Shown here: piece by piece, positions 45,668-54,651 of the stretch
How the letters are laid out: each line of letters opens with the position of its first letter
Position numbering within the stretch: the stretch's first letter is position 1
Assembly (NCBI RefSeq): GCF_900109285.1
Contig: NZ_FNZQ01000006.1
Location: 62,001-126,000, forward strand
Direction of reading: 5' to 3'
Length of the DNA: 64,000 nucleotides
Source of the DNA: Jannaschia helgolandensis
Lineage (GTDB): Bacteria > Pseudomonadota > Alphaproteobacteria > Rhodobacterales > Rhodobacteraceae
The notes under the pieces: generated by a model
The model's database searches: none
Seen by the model: the letters and a program-made list of their open reading frames with translations, nothing else
Told to the model about the DNA's origin: nothing
Translations under genes and position numbers: made by a program

Positions 45668-46786
45668 TCACGATCCTGCCGCCTCCGACAGGGCTCTTGG
45701 CAAAGCCGTCCGCAATGCGTCCATGTCCGCTGCCGTGCCACAACTGATGCGGATGCAGCGATCCAGCGGCGCAACACCCGGCATTCGAACGAAAATGTCT
45801 TGCGCAATCAGCGCCGCCAGAACACGCCGGGCGAAATCACCGTCACGTCCGCAATCGACGGCGACGAAGTTGGTTGCCGAGGGCAAGGGGATCAGCCCGT
45901 TCTGCCGGGCAATTGCGGCGATCGCATCGCGGGACTGCGCCACCCGCGCCTGCACTTCGGCCAGCCAGTCGGTATCGGCCAATGCGGCCACCGCCCCGGC
46001 CTGTGCGACGCGGCCCAACCCGAAATGGTTGCGCACCTTGTCGAAGGCCCGGATCAGACCGGCTTCGCCGATGGCATATCCGACCCGCATACCGGCAAGG
46101 CCGTGTGCCTTGGAGAACGTCCGCAAGCGGATGACGCGAACATCGTCCGTGTCTAGTGGTGGGACGGCTTCGGGCGGGGCAAGGTCGGCATAGGCCTCGT
46201 CCAGACACAGCAGCGTGCCGTCAGGCAGCGCGTCGAGCATGCAGGTAACGGTCTCTGCGTCGTGCCAGCTTCCCATCGGATTGTCCGGGTTGGCCAGATA
46301 GATCAATTTCGCGCCAACTTCGGCCGCCTTCGCGACCAGTGCAGCCGTATCCTCGTGATTGCCCGCATAGGGCACACGGTGCAGGCTGCCTCCAAATCCC
46401 GCGACATGATAGTTGAACGTCGGATAGGCGCCCTCCGAGGTGACGACTGCATCCCCCGGTTCAACCAACAGCCGCACCAGATAGCCGAGCAACCCGTCGA
46501 TACCTTCGCCCGCCACGATGTTCGTGGCGTCGATGCCATGGTGGTCGGCAAGGGCGGTGCGCAGGGCGTGATATTCCGGGTCGCCATACATCCAGGCATC
46601 CTGCGTCACGGCTGTCATCGCGGCCATGGCGCGGGGTGACGGGCCGAACGCACTCTCGTTCGCGCCCAGACGTGCGGCAAAAGGCGCGCCGCGCGCGCGT
46701 TCCTGCGCTTCGGGTCCGACGAAGGGAACGGATGCGGGAAGGCTCTGGGCCAGAGAGGTCAGTTTTACCGGCGATGATTTTGTCAT
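45668..46786 (-). CDS. hisC: Histidinol-phosphate aminotransferase family protein
   Basis: A 372-residue fold-type I aminotransferase. The substrate-binding ANESAFGPSPRAM near residue 40, NPDNPMGSWHD near residue 165, LDEAYADLA near residue 200 and the PLP lysine in RLRTFSKAHGLAGMRVGYAIG near residue 225 match HisC. HisC converts imidazole-acetol phosphate to histidinol phosphate; some relatives act on aromatic amino acids. The ATG overlaps the stop of the ghrA-like gene by four bases (ATGA), so it is coupled to that gene. Confidence 0.9.
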   Translation of the reverse strand: MTKSSPVKLTSLAQSLPASVPFVGPEAQERARGAPFAARLGANESAFGPSPRAMAAMTAVTQDAWMYGDPEYHALRTALADHHGIDATNIVAGEGIDGLLGYLVRLLVEPGDAVVTSEGAYPTFNYHVAGFGGSLHRVPYAGNHEDTAALVAKAAEVGAKLIYLANPDNPMGSWHDAETVTCMLDALPDGTLLCLDEAYADLAPPEAVPPLDTDDVRVIRLRTFSKAHGLAGMRVGYAIGEAGLIRAFDKVRNHFGLGRVAQAGAVAALADTDWLAEVQARVAQSRDAIAAIARQNGLIPLPSATNFVAVDCGRDGDFARRVLAALIAQDIFVRMPGVAPLDRCIRISCGTAADMDALRTALPRALSEAAGS

Positions 46787-47721
46787 TGCAGGGCCTCGCT
46801 CCGGTCGACGACATGCAGAAGCGGCATGCCTGCCTCGCCCCGTCGAATGTTTTCGGCCACCACGCGTGCCGCAGTCGCAGGTCGCGTTGTCGAAGCGATG
46901 TGCGGGGTGACGGTGACCCTGGGGTGTATGCGGAACGGGTGATCGTCGGGCAGCGGCTCGATCCGAAACGTATCCAGCGTGGCGTGACCCAGCGGCCCGT
47001 CCAGCGCCTGCAGCAGCGCGCCATCGTCTACGAGGGCACCGCGACCGGGGTTCAGCAACACCGCTCCGGGTCGCATCCAGGCCAGTGTTTCCGCATTCAT
47101 CAGGTTTTCGGTCGATCGCGTGTGCGGCGTCAGAAGGACGACGATCTCGGCTCCGGACAGCACGTCTTTCAGGCCATCGCGGCCCGTCACCGACCGGACA
47201 CCCGCGACCGTCTTGGGGCTGCGCGACCAGCCGGTAACCGGAAATCCCAAACCCACGAGTGCTGAAGCGCAGGCCGTTCCCAGCTCGCCCATTCCCAGCA
47301 TTGCAATGGGGCGGTCTGCCGCAAGCGGCGGGGACTTGGTGTCCCAGCCGATCATGGGACGGACCAGATGTGCATCGATTCCCAGATGGTGACGCAGCAC
47401 ATGCCCGGTGACCCATTCCACCATGCCGCGTGTCAGGCCGTTGTCGACCATCCGGCACAGCGGTGCAATCAGACTGCGGTTCCCCTCCACATCTTCGACC
47501 CCGGCCCACAGATTCAGCACGCCCTTCAGTTTTGTGTAAGGCGCGAAATTCTGAAGGTCGGAGTTCGGGGCGTAAACGATCCAGTCAATACTTGCCGGGT
47601 CCGGACGGTCGCTCAACTGGACAATTTCTGCCGTGACCCCGGCCTCGGCCAAGGCGGTCGGCAGGACGCCGCGATACTCCTCCCACCGATCCGGTCGCGC
47701 GGCGAAAAGCACCCGCGTCAC
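46783..47721 (-). CDS. ghrA: 2-hydroxyacid dehydrogenase, GhrA-type (glyoxylate/hydroxypyruvate reductase)
   Basis: A 312-residue D-isomer-specific 2-hydroxyacid dehydrogenase. The NAD(P) motif is AMLGMGELGTACASAL near residue 142, followed by LLTPHTRSTENLMNAE, LLNPGRGALVDD (catalytic Arg) near residue 225 and VTVTPHIASTTRP (catalytic His) near residue 275. GhrA-type enzymes reduce glyoxylate or hydroxypyruvate. Its start overlaps the VOC gene stop by four bases and its stop overlaps hisC, so VOC - ghrA - hisC are transcribed together. Confidence 0.9.
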   Translation of the reverse strand: MTRVLFAARPDRWEEYRGVLPTALAEAGVTAEIVQLSDRPDPASIDWIVYAPNSDLQNFAPYTKLKGVLNLWAGVEDVEGNRSLIAPLCRMVDNGLTRGMVEWVTGHVLRHHLGIDAHLVRPMIGWDTKSPPLAADRPIAMLGMGELGTACASALVGLGFPVTGWSRSPKTVAGVRSVTGRDGLKDVLSGAEIVVLLTPHTRSTENLMNAETLAWMRPGAVLLNPGRGALVDDGALLQALDGPLGHATLDTFRIEPLPDDHPFRIHPRVTVTPHIASTTRPATAARVVAENIRRGEAGMPLLHVVDRSEALQ

Positions 47722-48128
47722 GTGGCAAAGGCTCCGGCCGGATCCTGCATGCCTTTGAATTCCAGCGGATTACCAAACGGGTCCAGCAAAAACATTGTTG
47801 CCTGTTCACCTGGTTGTCCTGCGAACCGCAGCACCGGTTCGATCAAGAACTCCGTCGCTGCTGCCTCCAGTCGATCGGCCAGCGCGCGCCAGTTAGTCAT
47901 TGGCAACAGCACCCCGAAGTGCGGCATCGGGACCATGTGATCCCCGACCCGGCCCGTCGGGCGATGATCGAACGGCTCGCCCAGATGCAGGCTTATCTGA
48001 TGGCCGAAGAAATCGAAGTCGACCCATGTATCGGTCGAGCGTCCCTCGGCGCAACCCAGCAGGCCTCCGTAGAAGGCGCGTGCACCGTCCAGATCACGGA
48101 CATTGAAGGCAAGGTGAAATATGCTCAT
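47718..48128 (-). CDS. VOC/glyoxalase-like metalloprotein
   Basis: A 136-residue vicinal-oxygen-chelate protein. The paired beta-alpha-beta-beta-beta modules start with FHLAFNVRDLDGARAFYGGLLGC and end with MFLLDPFGNPLEFKG. A metal-binding His (HLAFN) and Glu (LEFKG) are visible. Substrate not known; it may handle a hydroxyacid or a dioxygenase substrate. It heads the VOC - ghrA - hisC transcript. Confidence 0.85.
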   Translation of the reverse strand: MSIFHLAFNVRDLDGARAFYGGLLGCAEGRSTDTWVDFDFFGHQISLHLGEPFDHRPTGRVGDHMVPMPHFGVLLPMTNWRALADRLEAAATEFLIEPVLRFAGQPGEQATMFLLDPFGNPLEFKGMQDPAGAFAT

Positions 48129-48221
48129 GCGCCGGTTCTAGCGCTTTGGACTGTGGGTGAAAAACAAAGAATTGATATGGCTGAGTTCACGAAGCAAGTA
48201 TCCTCTTGGCACAAATATCTC

Positions 48222-48236
48222 GGGGGTCTGGCCCCC
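48222..48236 (-). terminator. G5/C5 hairpin after nadE
   Basis: A short hairpin GGGGG-TCTGG-CCCCC lies just after the nadE stop on the minus strand, where it reads GGGGGCCAGACCCCCGAGATATTT. Similar CCCCCGAGATATTT ends are frequent in Rhodobacteraceae intergenic regions, but there is no strict T-run, so termination is inferred. Confidence 0.4.
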
Positions 48237-48243
48237 AGCCTGT

Positions 48244-49908
48244 TCAACTGGGATCGCGCCACTGGTTGACGATTGGATAGCGACGATCCAGCCAGAACGC
48301 GCGCTGCGATAGACGCGCGCCCGGGGCAGATTGGAAGCGCTTGTATTCGCTTAGATATATTAGCTTCTCGATGTGTTTCACGACATCACGGTCATGACCG
48401 GACGCGACAATTTCGGCCACGGATTGCTCAACGTCGATCAGGCGTTTCAGAATATCGTCAAGAACCGGATAGGGCGGCAACGAGTCCTCGTCCTTCTGAT
48501 CGTCGCGCAATTCAGCCGAGGGTGGTTTGTCGATCACGCGTTCCGGCATGACTTCGCCCGCCGGTCCTTTGAACCAGTCCATCGTATTGGCGTTACGCCA
48601 GCGGCAAACCTCGAACAGATCGGTCTTGTAGAGGTCCTTCACCGGGTTATAGCCGCCTGCCATGTCGCCATAGATCGTGGAGTATCCGACCGCGACTTCG
48701 GATTTGTTGCCCGTCGTCAAAAGCATCGCGCCAAATTTGTTGGACAACGCCATCAGCAGCAGGCCGCGTAGACGGGACTGGATATTTTCCTCGGTCAGAT
48801 CAGGCGTCGTGCCCTCGAAAAGCGGTTCCAACGCCTCGGTCACGGCGGCACGCGGACCGGAGATCGGCAGGATATCCAGTCTGCACCCCAGGCGGTCGGC
48901 AACGCCGCGTGCATCCTCCAGCGAATGTTCCGACGTGTATTCCGAGGGCAGCATCACGCAATGCACGTTTTCGGGGCCCAGGGCGTCGGTCGCGATGGCC
49001 GCCACGATGGCGCTGTCGACGCCTCCCGACAGGCCCAGAACGGCGCGGTCGAAGCCCGCCTTGACCATATAATCGCGCAGCGCCACGACCATGGCGGCAT
49101 AGTCGGCGCCAGGGCCGTCGGGTTGCGGCGCCTTGTTGCCATCGCGGGCGCGCCAGCCGTCGGGAGTGGCGTCGAAGTCGATATGGACGACGCTCGATTC
49201 GAACGAGGGCAGGTGATGCGTCAACTGACCACCGGGGTTCAGGACGAAGCTGGCACCATCGAAGATCTGGTCGTCCTGTCCGCCGACCATGTTCAGATAG
49301 ATCAGCGGCAGCCGGGTCTCGACCGTCCGCGCAACCATGAGGGAATATCGGACGTCCTGCTTGCCGCGGAAATAGGGGCTGCCGTTCGGAACAAGCAGGA
49401 TTTCAGCCCCGGTTTCAGCCAGGGTTTCGGTGACATCGTCGTACCAGGCATCTTCGCAGATCGGCGTGCCGATGCGGACCGGACCGATGGTGAAGGGGCC
49501 GGAGATGTCGCCCGACGCGAAATACCGCTTTTCGTCGAATACCTTGTAATTCGGCAGGTGATGCTTGTGGATTTCGGCCACGATCTTGCCAGCCCGTGCC
49601 ACGACATAACTGTTGAACGGCTTTTCTTCTCCTTCGGGCCAAGCCGCCAGCCCGATCGCCAGCGCGGGGCCTTCGGAACAATCGGCCACCAGCGTGTCCA
49701 ACACGGCGCGGGCGTGGGCGGCGAAGGCAGGTTTCCGGACCAGATCCTGCGGCTGATAGCCGGTCAGAAACATTTCGGGCAGGGCGATCATGTCGGCCCC
49801 GGCAGTCTTGGCGGTTGTCCATGCGGCACGTGCCTGTGCAGCGTTGCCCTCCAGGTCGCCCATTGTCGGGTTCAACTGGGCAAGGGTCAGGCGGAACGTG
49901 TCGGACAT
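48244..49908 (-). CDS. nadE: Glutamine-dependent NAD+ synthetase
   Basis: Converts nicotinic acid adenine dinucleotide to NAD with ATP and glutamine. The 554-residue protein has an N-terminal nitrilase-type glutaminase domain (Glu in ALPEMFLTGYQPQDL near residue 45, Lys in HKHHLPNYKVFDEKRYF and Cys in TPICEDAWYDD near residue 150) and a C-terminal synthetase domain with the P-loop LGLSGGVDSAIVAA near residue 300 and TGNKSEVAVGY. GGAGA lies six bases before the ATG. The large combined form is typical of bacteria that use glutamine rather than free ammonia. Confidence 0.96.
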   Translation of the reverse strand: MSDTFRLTLAQLNPTMGDLEGNAAQARAAWTTAKTAGADMIALPEMFLTGYQPQDLVRKPAFAAHARAVLDTLVADCSEGPALAIGLAAWPEGEEKPFNSYVVARAGKIVAEIHKHHLPNYKVFDEKRYFASGDISGPFTIGPVRIGTPICEDAWYDDVTETLAETGAEILLVPNGSPYFRGKQDVRYSLMVARTVETRLPLIYLNMVGGQDDQIFDGASFVLNPGGQLTHHLPSFESSVVHIDFDATPDGWRARDGNKAPQPDGPGADYAAMVVALRDYMVKAGFDRAVLGLSGGVDSAIVAAIATDALGPENVHCVMLPSEYTSEHSLEDARGVADRLGCRLDILPISGPRAAVTEALEPLFEGTTPDLTEENIQSRLRGLLLMALSNKFGAMLLTTGNKSEVAVGYSTIYGDMAGGYNPVKDLYKTDLFEVCRWRNANTMDWFKGPAGEVMPERVIDKPPSAELRDDQKDEDSLPPYPVLDDILKRLIDVEQSVAEIVASGHDRDVVKHIEKLIYLSEYKRFQSAPGARLSQRAFWLDRRYPIVNQWRDPS

Positions 49909-50084
49909 TCAAGGTCTCCGGGCGCGCGGGTCGGCGGTGTTGGTCGGGGCTGGGGCTGGACCTAGCGCGGCGCGCCCGCGGGGGGAAGCGCCGATGCCGA
50001 TGCCGCCTGTGCATCTCCCGTTGCCTGTCGGCCCCCATTTGCCTAGCCTGTCAGGCAACAAACGGACGATGAGGGGGCAAGGTG

Positions 50085-51572
50085 ATGAACGGGCTGATCA
50101 GGACCGCAGTATTGACGATGGTGGTGGCGCTGGCCGGCATTGCGGACGCGCAGGAGGTCATCACCAAGCAATACGACGAGGGTGGCGTCTATGAAGGAAC
50201 ATTCCTGAACGGCAAACAGCACGGAACGGGCACCTATACCCTGCCGTCGGGTTATACCTACAGCGGCGAATGGGCCAACGGCGAAATCGTCGGTCAAGGC
50301 CGCGCCGTGTTTCCGGACGGCTCGATCTATGAAGGCGCCTTCGAACGGGGGGAACCCAATGGCATCGGCACGATCATTTTTGCCGACGGCGCGACCTATA
50401 CCGGCGAATGGGTCGATGGCCGGATCGAAGGCGAGGGCGTTGCGGATTACGCCAATGGCACTCGCTATACCGGCAGTTTCGTCAATGCCGTTCACGATGG
50501 CGAAGGCGTGATGGAGGCGGCCAACGGCTATCGTTACGAAGGTGGCTGGGTCGCGGGCGAAAAGTCCGGCATCGGGCGGATCACCTATCCCGATGGCTCG
50601 ACCTACGAGGGTCAGATGGCTGGCAACGTACGTTCGGGGCAGGGCATTTTGCGGACTCCGGACGGGCTGATCTATGACGGGTTGTGGGAAAACGGTCAGA
50701 TCAACGGCACCGGCACACTGACGCAGGGAAACGGCGACGTATATGTCGGCACGCTGGTAGACGGCAAACGCGAAGGGAAGGGCCGCGTCACCTATGCCAA
50801 CGGCGACGTCTATGAGGGCGAATTCAAGGCCGATCGCCGTGATGGTCAGGGCACCTTCACCGGCACCGATGGCTACAAATACACCGGCAGCTGGTCAGAA
50901 GGTCGGATCGAAGGGTCAGGCGAAGTGATCTATCCCGATGGCTCGGTCTATGTCGGGCAGTTCCAGAACGATCTGGCGGATGGCACCGGCAAGATTACTT
51001 ATCAGGATGGCGGCATTTACGAAGGCGAATGGAAGGAGGGTGTGATCGACGGCGAAGGCCGCGCGACCTATCCCAACGGCCTGGTCTACGAGGGCGGGTT
51101 CGTGAACGCACAGAACCACGGATTCGGCATCATGACATTCTCGGACGGGTATCGGTATGAGGGTGACTGGGCCGAAGGCCTGCGTCACGGGCAGGGCAAG
51201 GCCACCTATGCCGATGGCACTGTCTATGAAGGCGGATTCATCCGGGGTCAGCGCGAGGGTCAGGGCACGATCCAGATGGCCGACGGATTCAACTACACCG
51301 GAGGCTGGAACGACGGCGAGATCGAAGGCGAGGGGATCGCAACCTACGCCAATGGCGACGTCTACGAAGGATCGTTCAAGGCCGGTCGTCGTGAAGGGCC
51401 GGGCACGATGCGCTATGCCACCGGGCAGGTTGAGACGGGTCGCTGGGAAGGCGGCGGTCTGGCGGAACGCGAGACGTCGGAGACAGCACCCGCAGCCGAT
51501 GTCCCGGCTGCCGAATCCGCCCCGGCGCCCGAAGGGGCTGAAGCGCCAGTGGCACCGGGCAGCGACGGGTGA
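50085..51572 (+). CDS. Large secreted MORN-repeat protein
   Basis: About 495 residues: a signal peptide (MNGLIRTAVLTMVVALAGIADAQ), then roughly 19 MORN repeats of 23 residues (residues 35-455, each Y-x-G-x-F/W-x-x-G-x-x-x-G-x-G), and a Pro/Ala/Glu-rich tail. MORN arrays form elongated, often lipid- or surface-binding rods. Successive repeats alternate F and W at the fifth position, with one slip near repeats 9-10. A GTG directly precedes the ATG and is an alternative start. It is divergent from nadE and convergent with the DUF2726-like gene, so it is transcribed alone. Confidence 0.9.
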   Translation: MNGLIRTAVLTMVVALAGIADAQEVITKQYDEGGVYEGTFLNGKQHGTGTYTLPSGYTYSGEWANGEIVGQGRAVFPDGSIYEGAFERGEPNGIGTIIFADGATYTGEWVDGRIEGEGVADYANGTRYTGSFVNAVHDGEGVMEAANGYRYEGGWVAGEKSGIGRITYPDGSTYEGQMAGNVRSGQGILRTPDGLIYDGLWENGQINGTGTLTQGNGDVYVGTLVDGKREGKGRVTYANGDVYEGEFKADRRDGQGTFTGTDGYKYTGSWSEGRIEGSGEVIYPDGSVYVGQFQNDLADGTGKITYQDGGIYEGEWKEGVIDGEGRATYPNGLVYEGGFVNAQNHGFGIMTFSDGYRYEGDWAEGLRHGQGKATYADGTVYEGGFIRGQREGQGTIQMADGFNYTGGWNDGEIEGEGIATYANGDVYEGSFKAGRREGPGTMRYATGQVETGRWEGGGLAERETSETAPAADVPAAESAPAPEGAEAPVAPGSDG

Positions 51573-51637
51573 ATTGGAGCGTCTGTCTGAGGTTGGGAGT
51601 GGGTAACGGGTCAATCGCTATACCCATGATGACAAGC

Positions 51638-51667
51638 GGGGCATGACCGATCACTCGGCCATGCCCC
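51638..51667. terminator. Bidirectional hairpin between convergent genes
   Basis: A 13-position stem with one A-C mismatch, GGGGCATG-A-CCGA / TCGG-C-CATGCCCC, closed by TCAC, lies between the MORN gene and the DUF2726-like gene. There is no T-run on either strand, so Rho-independent termination is only possible, not certain. Confidence 0.5.
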
Positions 51668-51705
51668 CTGTTCCGCCCGGAGTGAGCGGTGCGGGAACGA
51701 CGATG

Positions 51706-52335
51706 TCAGTCTTTCGGAAGCGTTTCGGCGATTGATGCCCAGAGCCCGCTTAGCGATGGGCGCGCGGGGATGTCCACAATCGGCAGGTCGGCATCCAGCA
51801 AGGCATCAATGACCATCAGTTGCTGAGATGGATCCGCAGCATTTTCGCGGATCAGCGCGACGACGGGCTGTCCATGTTCATCCACGATCAGAAGGTCGGC
51901 GGTCAGGCCCGTCAGGGGATCGGTGCCATCCGGGTTCGCAAGCGAGGTCAGAAAGCTGTTCAGGGCCACGCAGGCATGTAGTGAACAGGTCGGTGCCTCG
52001 GCCTCCATCCTGTCGGCGATCCAGTTATGCAGCTTCACATTTCGCACAGACATCAACGGACGGGTGCGAATGGTGCCTTCAGGGATCGCGTCTTGGGGTG
52101 CATTGGATTTTGTGCGGGACTTGCCCGGACGCGCCAGCGACTTCGCCCGTTCCACGGCAGTTTTGGCGACTGCGGATTTGGCGCCGCTCCATTCATTGGC
52201 CCAGCTTCCCGATCCGCGCGGCCCTGAAGCGTCTGCCTCCTTGCCGGTCGCAGCCACGGATGTGGAGCGCAGCCCCGCAATGCCGGATCTTGCGAGCCGG
52301 GTCACGGTTTTCATCATCAAGCGGTCGAACTGCAT
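51706..52335 (-). CDS. DUF2726-like protein
   Basis: A 209-residue protein. The N-terminal 80 residues are charged and probably disordered; the C-terminal 110 residues (RPLMSVRNVKLHNWIAD..., TADLLIVDEHGQPVVALIRE..., VIDALLDADLPIVDIPA) have the strand-helix layout of DUF2726, a restriction-endonuclease-like fold, but the key active-site residues are not clear. GAGGAC lies seven bases before the ATG. It lies 97 bases downstream of the photolyase gene on the same strand. Assignment to DUF2726 is tentative. Confidence 0.5.
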   Translation of the reverse strand: MQFDRLMMKTVTRLARSGIAGLRSTSVAATGKEADASGPRGSGSWANEWSGAKSAVAKTAVERAKSLARPGKSRTKSNAPQDAIPEGTIRTRPLMSVRNVKLHNWIADRMEAEAPTCSLHACVALNSFLTSLANPDGTDPLTGLTADLLIVDEHGQPVVALIRENAADPSQQLMVIDALLDADLPIVDIPARPSLSGLWASIAETLPKD

Positions 52336-52432
52336 ATCATGTCCTCGACAATATCGTCTTTGGACACGGTTTGCCCCCAGTGGGCGGCGAAATTGCGGCG
52401 GCGCTTGGGTGAATCGGCGATATTGTCGCGGC

Positions 52433-53983
52433 CTATATACGGTCGCCCGCATCCAGTTTTCGCAAGATGTCAGAGGCCTCGGTCAGCACGGTCTGACGGT
52501 GATCCGCGTCCATCCGATCCCAGGTGCGGTACATCTGCGCCATCCGGGGATTGCCTTGGAACCTGTCGCGATGACGATCCAGAAACCCCCAATAGAGCAG
52601 GTTGAACGGGCATGTGCCCTCGCCCGATTTCTGCTCCACGACATAGGCGCAGGTCTTGCAGTAGTCCGACATCCGGTTGATGTAATTTCCGCCCGAAACA
52701 TAGGGTTTCGACGCCACCACGCCGCCGTCTGCGAACTGCGACATGCCGATCACGTTGGGTGCCTCGACCCATTCATAGGCATCGGCATAGACCACCAGAT
52801 ACCATTCATGCACCTGCGCCGGGTCCAGACCGGCAAGAATCGCGAAGTTGCCTGTTACCATGAGCCGCTGAATATGATGGGCATAGGCCTCGGCCATGGT
52901 GGTGCCGATGGTTTCGGACAGGCAGCGCATGTCGGTATCGCCAGTCCAATAGAATTCGGGCAGGTCGCGGTCTGCCCCCAGCGCGTTGCGGGAGGTGTAG
53001 TCCGGACCTTCGCGGAAATAGATCCCCCGGATGTACTCGCGCCAGCCGATGATCTGGCGGATGAATCCTTCGGCGGCGTTGATCGGAACATCGCCTGCCA
53101 TCCAGGCGGCTTGGGCAGCATCGCAGACTTCGCGCCACCCCAGAAGGCCTGCGTTGAGGTAAGGGGATAGAAGCGCGTGGAACAGGAACGGCTCCCCGGT
53201 AACCATCGCGTCCTGGTAGTCTCCGAAAGTCGGAAGACTGTGTTGGACAAAATGCCCAAGACTTTCGAGGGCCATGTCGCGGCTGGTCCCGAACCAGAAG
53301 TCATTGACGGAACCATAGCGATCGCCGAAGCGGTTGCGCACCATTTCGATCACGTCGCGGGTAATCCTGTCGGGTTCGTGGCGCAGCGGTCCGGGCACGG
53401 TCAGCCCCCTGGGCGCGCGTTTGCGGTTGTCGTGGTCATAGTTCCATTTGCCACCCGCCGGCCTGTCGCCCTCCATCATCAGGCCGGTCTTGCGGCGCAT
53501 CTCGCGATAGAACCATTCCATCCGAAGCTCCTTGCGGCCCTCGGCCCAACCCTCGAACTCTGCATGGGAACACAGGAAGCGGTCGTCGGGGAACAGATGG
53601 ACAGGGATTGGCGCGTCCTCGAGTGCGGAAATCAGGCGAAATTCGCCCGGCTCGGTGCCGATCGCCTCGGTCGCACCCGTGGCTTCGGCCGCGCGCAGCA
53701 TTTCGCCGGGAATGGACTGCGTATTGTCGGGGTCGTCCAGCGTGGCATAGCGGACGGTCCAGCCCTGTTTGCGCAGATGTGCCGCGTGCTTACGCATCGC
53801 GGAGAAAAGGAAGGCGATCTTCTTTGGATGGTGGGGAACGTAATCCGTCTCGGCCTGAACCTCGGCCATGACGATCACATCGCGGTCGGCGTCGCCTTCA
53901 CGCAGGGCGCTCAGGTCGTCGGACAGTTGATCGCCCAGGATCAGAATCAGGCGCAGTTCACCACTCAACGCGTTTGCCCGCAT
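52433..53983 (-). CDS. Iron-sulfur photolyase/cryptochrome (FeS-BCP, PhrB/CryB-like)
   Basis: A 516-residue flavoprotein of the FeS-BCP group, whose members repair (6-4) photoproducts or act as photoreceptors. The four cluster ligands are present at C354 (DMRCLSE), C442 and C445 (YCKTCAY) and C458 (GTCPFN), with spacing identical to Agrobacterium PhrB. The H369-H370 pair in AYAHHIQRLM fits the (6-4) site, and the N-terminal LILGDQLS fits the antenna domain that binds dimethyl-ribityllumazine. The start overlaps the SDR gene stop by 26 bases, so the two are coupled. This is a light-response function. Confidence 0.92.
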   Translation of the reverse strand: MRANALSGELRLILILGDQLSDDLSALREGDADRDVIVMAEVQAETDYVPHHPKKIAFLFSAMRKHAAHLRKQGWTVRYATLDDPDNTQSIPGEMLRAAEATGATEAIGTEPGEFRLISALEDAPIPVHLFPDDRFLCSHAEFEGWAEGRKELRMEWFYREMRRKTGLMMEGDRPAGGKWNYDHDNRKRAPRGLTVPGPLRHEPDRITRDVIEMVRNRFGDRYGSVNDFWFGTSRDMALESLGHFVQHSLPTFGDYQDAMVTGEPFLFHALLSPYLNAGLLGWREVCDAAQAAWMAGDVPINAAEGFIRQIIGWREYIRGIYFREGPDYTSRNALGADRDLPEFYWTGDTDMRCLSETIGTTMAEAYAHHIQRLMVTGNFAILAGLDPAQVHEWYLVVYADAYEWVEAPNVIGMSQFADGGVVASKPYVSGGNYINRMSDYCKTCAYVVEQKSGEGTCPFNLLYWGFLDRHRDRFQGNPRMAQMYRTWDRMDADHRQTVLTEASDILRKLDAGDRI

Positions 53984-54608
53984 AGTCGAAAAATCCGCCG
54001 GTGTCGTCGGGTGTAAGGTCCGTCAACACGCCAATCAGACGTTCCGCTGCATCCTTCGCGCTGATCTTCGGCGCGTTGTATCCTTCGGTGAACGGCGTTT
54101 CGACCGTTCCGGGGTGCAGGGCCACGACCACCGACCGTTTGTGCCTGCGCCCGATTTCGATCGCTGCGCCGTGGGTGATCTGGTTCGCCGCGGCCTTGGC
54201 GGCACGATAGGAATACCAGCCGCCCATGCGATTATCGCCGATGCTTCCCACCCGCGCCGTCAACACGCCGACGCGGGCATCATCGGCCAGAAGCGGTGCC
54301 AGATGTTGCAGGATAAGGGCCGGGCCGATGGCGTTCACGGCGAAGGTCCGGGCCATGGCGTCGGCGTCGATCGCGTCAAGCGCCTTTTCCGGCGCATGGC
54401 CGTCCGGGGCAAGGATGCCGGTCGCGATGAAGGCCAGATGGACCGGACCTTCGATACGGTTCATGACCCTGACGACCGACACCGGATCGGTGACGTCGAG
54501 ACCATCGTCCCGTCGGCTGAGACGGGTGACGAAATGCTTTGCGTCCAGCCGGTCGGCCAAGGCCGCCCCGATACCGCCCGACGCGCCGATGACAAGTGCG
54601 TTGTCCAT
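53958..54608 (-). CDS. SDR-family NAD(P)-dependent oxidoreductase
   Basis: A 216-residue short-chain dehydrogenase. The cofactor motif is VIGASGGIGAAL near residue 6, the catalytic Tyr and Lys are in YSYRAAKAAANQI near residue 135, and LHPGTVETPFTEGY near residue 165 is the usual PG motif. Substrate unknown. It lies upstream of the photolyase gene with a 26-base overlap, which is long for random overlap, and suggests linked expression. Confidence 0.88.
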   Translation of the reverse strand: MDNALVIGASGGIGAALADRLDAKHFVTRLSRRDDGLDVTDPVSVVRVMNRIEGPVHLAFIATGILAPDGHAPEKALDAIDADAMARTFAVNAIGPALILQHLAPLLADDARVGVLTARVGSIGDNRMGGWYSYRAAKAAANQITHGAAIEIGRRHKRSVVVALHPGTVETPFTEGYNAPKISAKDAAERLIGVLTDLTPDDTGGFFDYAGKRVEW

Positions 54609-54651
54609 GTTTCCGATCTAGGCGGTGTCGTGGTGCCGTCCAGTGCGGGCG

